From the IMG/VR virus record IMGVR_UViG_3300009085_000755, positions 1-46,736 of that record: a DNA stretch of 46,736 bases; one strand, given 5' to 3'. Position 1 is the first letter of the stretch. Each line of letters opens with the position of its first letter. This document shows, one piece after another, positions 32,363 to 40,303 of this stretch. The stretch comes from a virus. The notes under the pieces are model-generated. The model was not told the DNA's origin, did no database searches, and saw nothing but the letters and a program-made list of their open reading frames with translations. A program made the position numbers and the translations under genes.

Positions 32363-32584
32363 ATGAGCGAAAAACGCAAGCCAGAAATCGCTATCGTTGC
32401 CAAAAAACAGGGCAAGAAAACGATCCGCGTTGAGCTATTTCGAGCCCGGCTCTGGAATGAAAAGTTTTGCCGCGGCGAATTGGACCGCTATCGCATCCGT
32501 GTCAATCGCAAATGGACGAATGGGGATAAAGCCTACACCGTGAGCGAGGTCATGCGTCAGTTGCGGTCTTGGATCGTTTCGTAA
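32363..32584 (+). CDS. small basic protein, 73 aa
   Basis: Basic protein (KPEIAIVAKKQGKKTIRVEL then FRARLWNEKFCRGELDRYRI) with a beta-rich core. ATG 32363 is chosen; ATG 32324 in the same frame adds 13 residues with CTGC and cannot be excluded, as neither has a clear ribosome site. Directly before the primase-helicase, it may be a replication accessory factor. Confidence 0.5.
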   Translation: MSEKRKPEIAIVAKKQGKKTIRVELFRARLWNEKFCRGELDRYRIRVNRKWTNGDKAYTVSEVMRQLRSWIVS

Positions 32585-32626
32585 ACACCACCAGCAGTCC
32601 GCCAGCCGGAATGGAAGCCGTCAACA

Positions 32627-35197
32627 ATGCCAGCCCGATACGACCCCGCCGACGTGAAATCCAAAGCCCGCGGTCGTTGGGCCGAAATCCTCGCCAGCGT
32701 GGCCGGCATTCCGGCTGACTGCCTGGACGGTGATCACCACCCCTGCCCACGTTGCGGCGGGGCTGACCGGTTCCGATTTACCGACCGGGACCGGGACGGA
32801 TCACTGATTTGCAACGCCTGCGCTCGCAGGCAATGCGGGGACGGGATCGGGGCCGTCCAGTGGGCTCTGGGGCTGGAAAACAATTTCCCTGAAGCCTTGG
32901 CCCGCGTGGCTGAATACGTTGGGGCACCCGAGGCGGCTACAGGATCGCACCACGGCAACGGGAAGCCGGCCGCGGGGCCGTCGACGTCCTCCAGCCGCCA
33001 GACGAAGCCGGGGACGGACCCCGGAAAAGACCTGCAGGCCCTGCCGTGGTCGGAAACGCTGGCCACGCTCTGGGCAGCCCGCAAGCCGCCGATCCGCCCG
33101 GCCGCGATTCTCGCCGCCGGGGGCCGGCTGGCACGCTACCGCAGACAATTCACCGTGGTTGATCTGCCTGTAATCGGGGCTGACGGGAGCGCCGTCGGCC
33201 ACGCCGTCTACAACGCGACGGGCGGGACGCTGCCGAAATACGACAAGCAGGGGAAGCTGATCGGGCAAGTCAAAAAAGCAAAAACGACCTGGGGGACAGC
33301 ACCAGGGCTGATCGGCCGACTTCCAATATCTGGCCAGACGGGGCCGATCTGGAAGGTCGAGGGGCCAAGCGACGTTCTTGCTTTTTTGTCCTGCCAGGAT
33401 CTGCCGGCCGACGTGGCCGTGGTCACAAACGCGAGTGGGGCAGGCCAGCATCCGGACGCATGGATACTCGAGCTAGCCGCCGGCCGCCAGGTGCTGGTAA
33501 TCGGGGACGCCGACAAGCCCGGCGACGAGGGCGCAGCCACCTGGGCGGCTGAATTCGCCCGCCACGCTGCAGAGGTCCGCCAGGTTCGTCTTCCCTTCCC
33601 CGTGACCGATACCCACGGGCAGGATTTACGCGATTGGCTCGCCGCGGGGCACGGGTACGCGGATTTGCTGCAGTTGGCCAGCCAGGCGGCAATCGTTCAG
33701 CCGTCGGATGTTCCAGCGGCCGCCAGCGGCGTGCTGGAAGCCGATGACGATCCGCATAGGCTCGCCAGGGTGAATCTGCAGCGGTACGCGGAGCTGACCG
33801 GTGGCCGGACCATCAAGTGTTGGCGGTCGGAATGGTACACCTGGAAGGGTAACCGCTACGTCAAGATTCAAGAGGACGAATTCCGGGCCAAGGTGTCTTT
33901 TGCGATCAAAGAGGAATTCGACCGGCTGAACTTGGACGCGCAGGAGCGGTTCCGACGTGGCCAGGAAGCTGGGGTAATCAAGGCCGACGAGGAGCCGCCC
34001 AAGGCCCGCAAGGTGCTTCCGGGGCTCGTCACCAGCGTACTGCAGGCCACCGCCAGTCTAGTTTCCGTGTCCGGAGAAATCGAGATCGGAACTTGGCTTC
34101 CGACGCGGGAACGGAAGAACCTGCTGAGCTTCAAAAACGGATTGCTGGACATCGACAAGCTGCTGGTCGACGCCGATCAAGCGGAATGCTTCTTTCCCAA
34201 CACGCCGGACTGGTTTTCGACAATCAGCATCCCTTACGACTTCGACCCGACAGCCAAATGCCCGATGTTTGAAGCAGTCCAGGAATTCAACCTCGATCTG
34301 GACCCGGAGAAGCTGAAGGTCTTGCAAGAATGGGCCGGATACGTGCTGACGCCGGACACCGGAGAGCAAAAGTTCTTGATCCTGGAAGGGGAAGGATCGA
34401 ACGGCAAATCCGTCTACGTGGCTGCCGTCACAGCAATGCTTGGCGAGGACAACGTTTCAACCGTCCCCCTGGAAGTCTTCGGGGAACGGTTCGCCCGGGC
34501 CGAGACCCTCGGGAAGCTGCTGAATGCGGCGGCGGACTGCGGAGAGCTGGACAAGGTTGCTGAGGGCTACCTCAAACCGTTCACGTCCGGGGACCGCATG
34601 TTTTTTGACCGTAAGGGCGTGCCCGGGCTGAACTGCCGTCCAACGGCCCGCCTGATGGTAGCTGTCAACCAGCGGCCGCGATTCTCCGACCGTTCCAGGG
34701 GCATTTGGCGACGCATGAAACTCATCAAGTTCGACGTGGAGATCACTCGCGAGAAACGCATTAAGGGGCTCGACAAGATCGAATACTGGCAGCGATCCGG
34801 GGAACTGCCGGGCATCTTGAACTGGGCGTTGCGTGGTCTTGCCAGGTTGCGGGCTCAAGGCGACTTCACAGAGTGCGAATCCGAGAATCAGGAAATCGAG
34901 GATTACAAAGAGGAAGTGAATCCGGCAAGGTCATTTTTGAATCAGTACGTCGAAGAATCTGACTCCGGAGCAATTCCTTCAGCGCTGATTTACTCGATTT
35001 ACAAAACGTGGTGCGGAGAAAACGGATATCACCCGCTCGCTGAGCGAAGTTTCGGAAAAGAGGTAAAACGGAAATTTCCAAAAATCAATCGGCGGAAAAT
35101 GGGAAATCGCCAGCATCGTTTTTGGGAATACTACGGAATTCAGTTTTCGCAGGAAGAAATTTCAGGAAAATCAACGTCTGAAATGCTGTTTTCTTGA
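32627..35197 (+). CDS. primase-helicase (zinc, TOPRIM, SF3 D5-type)
   Basis: 856 aa. Zinc finger C40-x2-C43 and C62-x2-C65; TOPRIM-like WKVEGPSDVLAF and GDADKPGDEG (near residue 293); then D5_N-type region and an SF3 helicase with Walker A GEGSNGKS (about residues 588-595), an acidic Walker B stretch (NAAADCGELD) and motif C RLMVAVNQRPRF. This makes primers and unwinds DNA at the origin, as in P4 alpha and related phages. An AT-rich segment with repeated GTGTCC follows directly. The ATG at 32627 has a weak ribosome site. Confidence 0.93.
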   Translation: MPARYDPADVKSKARGRWAEILASVAGIPADCLDGDHHPCPRCGGADRFRFTDRDRDGSLICNACARRQCGDGIGAVQWALGLENNFPEALARVAEYVGAPEAATGSHHGNGKPAAGPSTSSSRQTKPGTDPGKDLQALPWSETLATLWAARKPPIRPAAILAAGGRLARYRRQFTVVDLPVIGADGSAVGHAVYNATGGTLPKYDKQGKLIGQVKKAKTTWGTAPGLIGRLPISGQTGPIWKVEGPSDVLAFLSCQDLPADVAVVTNASGAGQHPDAWILELAAGRQVLVIGDADKPGDEGAATWAAEFARHAAEVRQVRLPFPVTDTHGQDLRDWLAAGHGYADLLQLASQAAIVQPSDVPAAASGVLEADDDPHRLARVNLQRYAELTGGRTIKCWRSEWYTWKGNRYVKIQEDEFRAKVSFAIKEEFDRLNLDAQERFRRGQEAGVIKADEEPPKARKVLPGLVTSVLQATASLVSVSGEIEIGTWLPTRERKNLLSFKNGLLDIDKLLVDADQAECFFPNTPDWFSTISIPYDFDPTAKCPMFEAVQEFNLDLDPEKLKVLQEWAGYVLTPDTGEQKFLILEGEGSNGKSVYVAAVTAMLGEDNVSTVPLEVFGERFARAETLGKLLNAAADCGELDKVAEGYLKPFTSGDRMFFDRKGVPGLNCRPTARLMVAVNQRPRFSDRSRGIWRRMKLIKFDVEITREKRIKGLDKIEYWQRSGELPGILNWALRGLARLRAQGDFTECESENQEIEDYKEEVNPARSFLNQYVEESDSGAIPSALIYSIYKTWCGENGYHPLAERSFGKEVKRKFPKINRRKMGNRQHRFWEYYGIQFSQEEISGKSTSEMLFS

Positions 35198-35201
35198 TTT
35201 C

Positions 35202-35353
35202 GTGTCCTATGTGTCCTGTGTGTCCAGTCTACTCTATCACCTCGTATGAGAATCAATCAAGAAAATAAATAATAAAAAAATAAGAAGTATATGTGTATGG
35301 GTCATAGGTTATAGGGGTATGGTGTCCCAAGGACTCATGGGACAATGGGACAC
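35202..35353. other. candidate replication origin: iterons and AT-rich segment
   Basis: GTGTCC occurs three times at exact 9-bp steps (35202, 35211, 35220), once more at 35322, and inverted as GGACAC at 35348-35353. Between lies a stretch of almost pure A and T (about 35246-35299), the richest in A+T of the window. Position right behind the primase-helicase gene supports an origin; a repressor-bound promoter is the alternative. Confidence 0.5.
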
Positions 35354-35403
35354 AAGGATTTTTTCTATGGGACTGCTTTCAAATTTGATCGGAGAGGGAA
35401 AAA

Positions 35404-35748
35404 ATGGAATTTCAAAACACGAAGCCGAGTCTCGCGAAGTGCAAATTTTGCGGAACGCTCACAAATTGGAGAGATCGCAGGACGGAATTCTGCAGGGCGA
35501 AAGTTGCCGAGATTCCGGAAAACAGAATCAACGAAATCATGCCGGCTTGCGGGAAGTGTATGACGCAAGTGATTCACGTTTGGAAGGGGCGGCGGTTCCT
35601 TGCTCTGGTTGCGGATCTTGCCTCTACTGGTTCGACCGTTACGGCGGCGGCCCTCACTGCCACCGTTGCCGAGACTGGCCTTCCTATGCCGTCGTCGCCA
35701 GGATCGCAGCCGTCGTCGCCGGACCCGACGGAACAACCTCCTGGCTGA
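35404..35748 (+). CDS. small zinc-ribbon protein
   Basis: 114 aa from ATG 35404 behind GGAGAGGG. CKFC near residue 14, CRAK near 30 and CGKCMTQV near 50 give a zinc site; VIHVWKGRRF follows. Beyond residue 66 it overlaps another coding frame and becomes Thr/Ser/Pro-rich, so its true end may be shorter in function. First gene after the candidate origin. Confidence 0.55.
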   Translation: MEFQNTKPSLAKCKFCGTLTNWRDRRTEFCRAKVAEIPENRINEIMPACGKCMTQVIHVWKGRRFLALVADLASTGSTVTAAALTATVAETGLPMPSSPGSQPSSPDPTEQPPG

Positions 35749-35957
35749 CTCTGTGGCCGCGGGACGAGTCGGAAGCCGTACAAGAGGCTCCGGACGCGTC
35801 CTGCCCCCATAGGCGCTCGCGGAAACGGGTAGTGTGGCCGGCGGCGGATCGCGGGAATATCCTCGTAGCGGATTTGGAACGGTGGCAGGAATCGGAAGAG
35901 TTCAACGAATGTCTGGCATGCGGGGAGTGGATTTTGGAATCGGAAATCGGAAATTGA
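35580..35957 (+). CDS. Cys-rich protein overlapping the previous gene
   Basis: About 125 aa. CSGCGSCLYWFDRYGGGPHC and then CRDWP give a zinc-binding block, later SCPHRR and ECLACGEW. Reads in the -1 frame relative to 35404-35748, with which it shares 169 nt. The only start near is TTG 35580, without a good site, so frameshift fusion with the upstream gene is possible. The C-terminal half is clearly protein-like. Confidence 0.45.
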   Translation: MEGAAVPCSGCGSCLYWFDRYGGGPHCHRCRDWPSYAVVARIAAVVAGPDGTTSWLTLWPRDESEAVQEAPDASCPHRRSRKRVVWPAADRGNILVADLERWQESEEFNECLACGEWILESEIGN

Positions 35958-35984
35958 AATTTTGAAAACGGAAGGAACCGAAAA

Positions 35985-36164
35985 ATGAGCAGATTGGTTT
36001 TGACGCGGACTGAGAATCAGAAAATCGTGGCTGATGGACCTGTTACGATTCGCGTTGTGCGGATTCGCGGCAACCGGGTGACGCTGGCCTGCGAGGCAGA
36101 GCGGGAGACCGTGATTCTGCGCGGAGAAGTGGAGCGAAAGGAGCCGGACCGTGAAGACGCATAG
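35985..36164 (+). CDS. csrA: CsrA-like RNA-binding regulator
   Basis: 59 aa matching CsrA over its whole length: MSRLVLTRTENQKIVADGP, then VTIRVVRIRGNRVTLACEAE, and RETVILRGEVER with the key RNA-contact Arg of strand 5 (Arg44 in E. coli; here in LRGEV). The N-terminal LTR needed for RNA contact is present too. CsrA dimers bind GGA motifs in leaders and change translation. Good site GAAGGAA. A phage copy could reprogram host or phage mRNAs, most of whose leaders here contain GGA. Confidence 0.9.
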   Translation: MSRLVLTRTENQKIVADGPVTIRVVRIRGNRVTLACEAERETVILRGEVERKEPDREDA

Positions 36165-36495
36165 CGGCTCAATCAGCATCCCGCGCCGAACCTGCCAGAT
36201 CCCGAGCGAAACGCAACTGCGAAAACAGATGGGGGCGATTACCATATCCGCCGCAGAGCTTGCCGAGCGTGCGGCTATCGAGTGGGCACACGATCACGAT
36301 ACCAGTGTCGCGCATGCACCGACGGAAGCGGAACTGGACGCCGAACGGAAAAAGCGGGCTGGACTCTGCCCGCGCTGCGGAAAGCTGATCGGCAACGTGG
36401 AGCGGTGCCCGATTTGCAAGTCCGTGCTGTGGAAAGAGACTCGCGAGAAAGTCGCCGCTGCCAATCGCCACCGTTTTTCTCCCGGTTCGTCTTGA
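36151..36495 (+). CDS. zinc-ribbon protein after csrA
   Basis: 114 aa, GTG 36151 within the end of csrA (14-nt overlap). N-terminal part basic and helical (RRTCQIPSETQLRKQMGAIT, EAELDAERKKRAG), C-terminal zinc ribbon CPRC-x10-CPIC. Might bind DNA or RNA; the overlap suggests coupling to csrA. Not recognised. Confidence 0.6.
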   Translation: MKTHSGSISIPRRTCQIPSETQLRKQMGAITISAAELAERAAIEWAHDHDTSVAHAPTEAELDAERKKRAGLCPRCGKLIGNVERCPICKSVLWKETREKVAAANRHRFSPGSS

Positions 36496-36562
36496 CGGAT
36501 GCTGCTTCTGGACGATTTTATCCGTTGCGGGAAAAAACTTTCCAAAATCTTTCGTTTCAGTG

Positions 36563-36590
36563 TTGACTATCGGTTGACCGATGGTATAAT
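36563..36590 (+). promoter_or_regulatory. sigma70 promoter with central operator
   Basis: TTGACT (36563-36568), 16 nt, TATAAT (36585-36590). Between them stands a perfect palindrome ATCGGT-TG-ACCGAT (36569-36582), a typical repressor site. Transcription would start near 36597, 40 nt before ATG 36636. The RHH-like protein at 37371 is a possible regulator. Confidence 0.75.
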
Positions 36591-36635
36591 TAGGGCAGTG
36601 GTGAGAACAAAACACGAAACGAAAGGGAAACGAAA

Positions 36636-36782
36636 ATGACGAACCAAAACGTTTACTACCTGGGACTCGAAGACGGTTACGCGGACAACGTGTGCATGGA
36701 TGTTGACATGACGCCGCAAGCCGCCTACGCCTACCGTAAGGGATTCCGCGAAGGCCAGAAGGCCCGCAAAGACGGAAACTGA
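36636..36782 (+). CDS. hypothetical protein, 48 aa
   Basis: Reads MTNQNVYYLGLEDGYADNVC and a charged C-terminal (YRKGFREGQKARKDGN). ATG 36636 lies behind GAAAGGG. First gene behind a strong promoter. Small and soluble; could be a host-takeover protein. Too short for the usual search limits. Confidence 0.65.
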   Translation: MTNQNVYYLGLEDGYADNVCMDVDMTPQAAYAYRKGFREGQKARKDGN

Positions 36783-36798
36783 CCAACGAAAACAACAC

Positions 36799-36824
36799 GG
36801 GCCGGGACCTCAACCGGCCCTTTG
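36799..36824 (+). terminator. short hairpin after 36636-36782
   Basis: Stem GGGCCGG (36799-36805) and CCGGCCC (36814-36820), 8-nt loop, followed by TTTG. Partial terminator; weak T-run. Confidence 0.45.
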
Positions 36825-36836
36825 CGGAGGCCGGCA

Positions 36837-37031
36837 ATGCAATTCAGCAAGCGGGAAATGCAACGGCGGACAATCGTCTTCGCTCTGCAATCGCGGATAA
36901 CTGACATCGTTGGCGAATTCGTGACCGATGGGCCGGACGGGATCACGTTTATCGAGGTTATCGCGTGCCTACACGAAGCGATGGGGCGAAACATCAAGGA
37001 ACTTTTGCGGGACGAATGGAAGGACTGTTGA
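36837..37031 (+). CDS. hypothetical protein, 64 aa
   Basis: ATG 36837 behind GCGGAGG. Helical: QFSKREMQRRTIVFALQSRI then ITDIVGEFVTDGPDGITFIE. No family known. Sits in the operator-controlled block between 36636 and 37592. Confidence 0.55.
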   Translation: MQFSKREMQRRTIVFALQSRITDIVGEFVTDGPDGITFIEVIACLHEAMGRNIKELLRDEWKDC

Positions 37032-37032
37032 C

Positions 37033-37374
37033 ATGGGCAATCCTCGTTGGACATCGAAGCCGCCGGTACAGCGGCACGCAAACGCAAGTTCTCAGCGCGT
37101 TCGGGAGTTGATGCGGATCTATTCGCGGCCCGACAAGTTCCCAGACGTGCGACCGCTCAAAGTCGGCATCGAATGCGGTCTATTCGTTCGCGTTGGCCCG
37201 CTGTACCACGCCGACAAGACAACCTCATGGCACCTTTGGGACCGCATGGAGAGCGGGACGTTTTTTCACGAGTTCGACCTGGACAACGGGCACCGCGTTT
37301 GCTTTCATTCGTCGATGCTTGACGCCGCTGCAAAGGTCATGCTTGACTACGGCAAATTCGTGGTGATCGCATGA
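37033..37374 (+). CDS. hypothetical protein, 113 aa
   Basis: ATG 37033, one base after the previous stop. Basic N-terminal (KPPVQRHANASSQRVRELMR), then a beta-rich core with HADKTTSWHLWDRMESGTFF. ATGA overlap with the next gene. Not recognised. Confidence 0.55.
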   Translation: MGNPRWTSKPPVQRHANASSQRVRELMRIYSRPDKFPDVRPLKVGIECGLFVRVGPLYHADKTTSWHLWDRMESGTFFHEFDLDNGHRVCFHSSMLDAAAKVMLDYGKFVVIA

Positions 37375-37592
37375 CCTGGAAACTCCTATCCGTGAAAATC
37401 CCGCCCGAACTCCAGATCGCTCTCGACCGGCAAGCCAACGTGCCCCAATTCATTCGCCAGACGCTCGCCACGGCTCTAGGTGTCGAATATCAAGAGCGGT
37501 TGCCGGGACTCGCCAGCGCAACGCCCAAGACGCGGAAACGGGTATCCAAGGCCGGGGTGAAAGCCCGCAAGGATTCTTCCGACGTGTCTTGA
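37371..37592 (+). CDS. RHH-like DNA-binding protein
   Basis: 73 aa. The strand LLSVKIPPELQIALDRQAN leads to VPQFIRQTLATALGVE, the short strand-helix-helix of CopG/Arc-like proteins, and ends in a basic tail (KTRKRVSKAGVKARK). Could bind the palindrome in the promoter at 36563-36590, its own operon promoter. ATGA overlap with the gene before it. Confidence 0.5.
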   Translation: MTWKLLSVKIPPELQIALDRQANVPQFIRQTLATALGVEYQERLPGLASATPKTRKRVSKAGVKARKDSSDVS

Positions 37593-37696
37593 CATTTCCG
37601 CGTTTCTCGGGTTGAATCTCGGTTACTCGGATTGCAGGCCGCGACCCGCACAGCTCGCAATGACGCGAGCGACCTAACACGTGCGGAGTTTGCGCC

Positions 37697-38488
37697 ATGG
37701 CCACAAACAGCCGATTGCGACCGATTGCCGGGGACCGATCCAAACGCGACATTCTCCGAATCGCGTCCTACCGCCTGCCGATCCTCTCGGCTGTTTTTTT
37801 TCTTCTGATGCTGGCCGCTCCGCTGTTCGCGCAGTCGCCCAAGGCGGTGATAACGGGCCCTCGCGATTCACGCCCCGGTGCCCTGGTGGTCCTCGATGCG
37901 AGCGAATCCACGGGGACGGGCCGGCTCTGGCTGTTGGCTGTCTCGCCCGAGGAAACCTCGTTCCTGCCTGTCGAGAGCGGCTTGAAATGCATCTTTGCGA
38001 GCCCCACGCCGGGCGTGTACACGTTCGTTTTGGTGGTTGCCGGCACGAATGCCAACGGCGGCGCCGCGGCCGACATGGCCACGCACACGATTACGCTGCG
38101 GGGCGGAACAATCCCGCCGCCCACGCCGCCCCCGGTTGTCGTGACGCCGGACCCTATCCTGCCCCCGTCGCAACTGACGGGGGAAGCTTACCTAATCGTG
38201 ATCCGCCGCAACGAGGACTTGACCGCCGACGAGGCCGCTGTGCTGGTGAAAATGAGATCATGGGTTGATAACCAGCTCGGCAAGGTTCAGCAGTTGGAGT
38301 TTCCGCCCGATGCTGACGACGGCGCCGTCAAAAGCTACCTCGCAAAACTCCCGGCCGGGGCGGAACTGCCCTACGTGTTCTTGGCTCGCCCGCGCAAGGA
38401 CGGCAAGGGGGCGGCCGTGATTTGGAACGGCGAGTTGCCGGCCCGGGCCGAGGATCTGCAAGCCAAAGTATTGGAGCTGGCCCTATGA
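37697..38488 (+). CDS. exported protein with PKD-like domain
   Basis: 263 aa. A signal peptide (basic start, then SAVFFLLMLAAPLFAQS) with likely cleavage after AQ near residue 47. Residues 50-135 look PKD-like: GPRDSRPGALVVLDASEST, PGVYTFVLVVAGT. A Pro-rich linker (PPPTPPPVVVTP) leads to a C-terminal alpha/beta domain (GEAYLIVIRRNEDLTADEAA). Overlaps the papain-like gene by ATGA, so both are made together. Could hold the enzyme at the cell envelope. Confidence 0.6.
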   Translation: MATNSRLRPIAGDRSKRDILRIASYRLPILSAVFFLLMLAAPLFAQSPKAVITGPRDSRPGALVVLDASESTGTGRLWLLAVSPEETSFLPVESGLKCIFASPTPGVYTFVLVVAGTNANGGAAADMATHTITLRGGTIPPPTPPPVVVTPDPILPPSQLTGEAYLIVIRRNEDLTADEAAVLVKMRSWVDNQLGKVQQLEFPPDADDGAVKSYLAKLPAGAELPYVFLARPRKDGKGAAVIWNGELPARAEDLQAKVLELAL

Positions 38489-39288
38489 CGATCCCCCGCA
38501 AGTTCATTGACGTCGATTTCACAGTCATCCCCTCCGATCAATCGACGGGGCTTATCGAGCAACCACCCGAGGAACTGCTGGCGTCCTTCGGTGCGATTCC
38601 TTGGTATGACGAGATTTGCGCGTCCGACATGGTGCCAAAGGATCAATGGAAAACCCGCGCCGCTGCGATCCGTGACGACCTGCGGCGCACGGTCGCGCAA
38701 ATCTACAGCCAAGGCAAAACGTCGGCTTGCGTCGGCTTCTCTGCGGCCCAAGCGTGTGAAACTACGTTCACCAGAACATACGGCATCAAGCACCGCGTGG
38801 CGCTCTCCGGCATGAGCGTCTATGATCGAATCGGCAATTCGCTGATGAGCGGCGCGTACATCCCTGACGGTATTGCGTGCTTGCAAAAAGACGGACCGCT
38901 GCCGTTGGACACGCCAGAAAATCGGGCCAAGTATCCGGTGTGCTTCCCGGGGCTCAGCTACAAATGGAAGCGGCCGTCCGGATGGGAGGATGTGGCAGCG
39001 ATGTTCAAGGTCACGAAGGCTGCAAAGGCATCCGGAAAGGAAATGATTGCATCCGCGATGCTGAAAAAACGCACTGGCATCTACGGCCGGTCTCGGCACG
39101 CCGTGCCCCCGGTATACCTCGACTTCGACGGCAACAGCCCGATGCTGGCCTATGCGAATTCGTGGGGAGACTGGGGAGATGAAGGTTTCGGCTACGACTC
39201 CGAGCGTGTGTTCTCGGACCTGATTCTTTACGTGATTTTGGAAGTCGCCGTCCGGCCGGACCTTGGATTGCCGGCTGTTGCGGCCTAA
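38485..39288 (+). CDS. papain-like cysteine protease
   Basis: 267 aa. The C1A catalytic layout is complete: Gln76 and Cys82 in QGKTSACVGFSAAQ (spacing of six, as in papain's oxyanion Gln and Cys), His205 in GRSRHAVPPV and Asn225 in AYANSWGDWGDEGFGY. No signal peptide. Cuts proteins. In a block of exported and membrane proteins, it might act on the host envelope at lysis, or on virion proteins. Papain-like enzymes are rare in phages, which makes this placement notable. Confidence 0.85.
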   Translation: MTIPRKFIDVDFTVIPSDQSTGLIEQPPEELLASFGAIPWYDEICASDMVPKDQWKTRAAAIRDDLRRTVAQIYSQGKTSACVGFSAAQACETTFTRTYGIKHRVALSGMSVYDRIGNSLMSGAYIPDGIACLQKDGPLPLDTPENRAKYPVCFPGLSYKWKRPSGWEDVAAMFKVTKAAKASGKEMIASAMLKKRTGIYGRSRHAVPPVYLDFDGNSPMLAYANSWGDWGDEGFGYDSERVFSDLILYVILEVAVRPDLGLPAVAA

Positions 39289-39304
39289 CGAGGAGGGTAT
39301 TTCG

Positions 39305-39688
39305 ATGGGTTTGCTCAGTGACTTTTGCGGCGCCGTTCAAGGCCGCATGAAGCGTTACGGGTTCGACATTTCCACGCTGTTGGACACGCTGTTGCCGATG
39401 CTGGTGGAGATGCTGGAAGGCTGCTTCGACAAGTCGTCCGACCTGGAATCGTTCGCCAGTGGCAAGCGTACTCCGAAACAGATGGTCGGCTTGCGGCTGC
39501 GGTGCCGTGCGACCGTGGTGGAGCTGAAGGATGCCAACGGCCGGCAAGCCATCCGGGGTATCGGCCGCATTGCGTCGGCTACCAGCGACCTGCAGAAAGC
39601 GATCCTGGACGAGTTGGAAGATCGCGCCGGCAAAGCGACCGGGCCGGACATCTGGCAGCAAGCGCTGGACGAGGCCGCCGCGTTCTGA
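39305..39688 (+). CDS. hypothetical protein, 127 aa
   Basis: ATG 39305 behind GAGGAGGG. Helical N-terminal (DISTLLDTLLPMLVEMLEGC), basic middle and an acidic helical end. No motif recognised. Lies between the papain-like protease and an exported protein. Confidence 0.5.
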   Translation: MGLLSDFCGAVQGRMKRYGFDISTLLDTLLPMLVEMLEGCFDKSSDLESFASGKRTPKQMVGLRLRCRATVVELKDANGRQAIRGIGRIASATSDLQKAILDELEDRAGKATGPDIWQQALDEAAAF

Positions 39689-39734
39689 TTTTCGTTTCCC
39701 GTTTCTGTTCACAATTTCTGAGGAGGTTCGACCG

Positions 39735-40091
39735 ATGAAACCAGTTCTGTTTTTCCTGTGCCTGTTTGCCCTGCTGACGCTGGGCATGTCCTGCTACTGT
39801 ATCGCCGCCGACGGCCCGCCGCCGATCGCCGTTGACGTGTTTGCGCTGGACTCGCCCGTCTTGCTGACCGCGGGGGCCGTGTGTTCCGGGCCGGCGTGTA
39901 GATCCGCTGGATTGCAAGCCGGCCAACCGCTCAGAAACACGGGACGCGTGGCCTTGGCACCGCTAAGAGTAGGCCGCGCCGTGATTGCAGCCAGACCGCT
40001 ACGCCGCTTCGGATCCGCTATTCGAGATGCCGCTCCAGGCCGCAGGTTGGCACGGGCCGCTTTCGCGCCGGTTCGGTGGCTGCTGCGATGA
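39735..40091 (+). CDS. exported small protein, Arg-rich C-terminus
   Basis: 118 aa. Signal peptide MKPVLFFLCLFALLTLGMSC (lipoprotein-like, with Cys20 as possible acyl site) and then an Arg/Ala-rich tail (RVGRAVIAARPLRRFGSAIR). ATG 39735 behind GAGGAGG. The form resembles an outer-membrane spanin or a small lytic lipoprotein; this is a guess from shape. Confidence 0.5.
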   Translation: MKPVLFFLCLFALLTLGMSCYCIAADGPPPIAVDVFALDSPVLLTAGAVCSGPACRSAGLQAGQPLRNTGRVALAPLRVGRAVIAARPLRRFGSAIRDAAPGRRLARAAFAPVRWLLR

Positions 40092-40303
40092 TTCTGCCCC
40101 GCCAGACGCCGCCGGTGTCTCACGTGTCCTTATGCCTTCGCGTAAGGCCGGCGGCGCGGCCCGTCGGTTACGCTGTTGGCCGATCATTCGGATGCTGTAG
40201 CCGGCTGGCATGGACGCCGGCCGGGCTGCAGTGTGAGGGGCGGATTATCCACGGGACGGTTTACGAGGTTGCAGCGACCAGGAAACAGGAACGGAATCCG
40301 TGA
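40088..40303 (+). CDS. hypothetical protein, 71 aa
   Basis: ATGA overlap with the exported protein at its front and GTGA overlap with the next gene. Cys/Arg-rich (SFGCCSRLAWTPAGLQCEGR). Not recognised and of odd composition; kept because of the tight coupling on both sides. Confidence 0.4.
   Translation: MILPRQTPPVSHVSLCLRVRPAARPVGYAVGRSFGCCSRLAWTPAGLQCEGRIIHGTVYEVAATRKQERNP

Noticed and set aside
35319-35579. ATG 35319 as start of the second Cys-rich gene
   Set aside because: The first 85 codons are the out-of-frame reading of the zinc-ribbon gene at 35404, which has the better ribosome site.
36169-36837. Minus-strand 222-codon frame
   Set aside because: Covers a good promoter and two rightward genes; no start signal and shadow-like composition.
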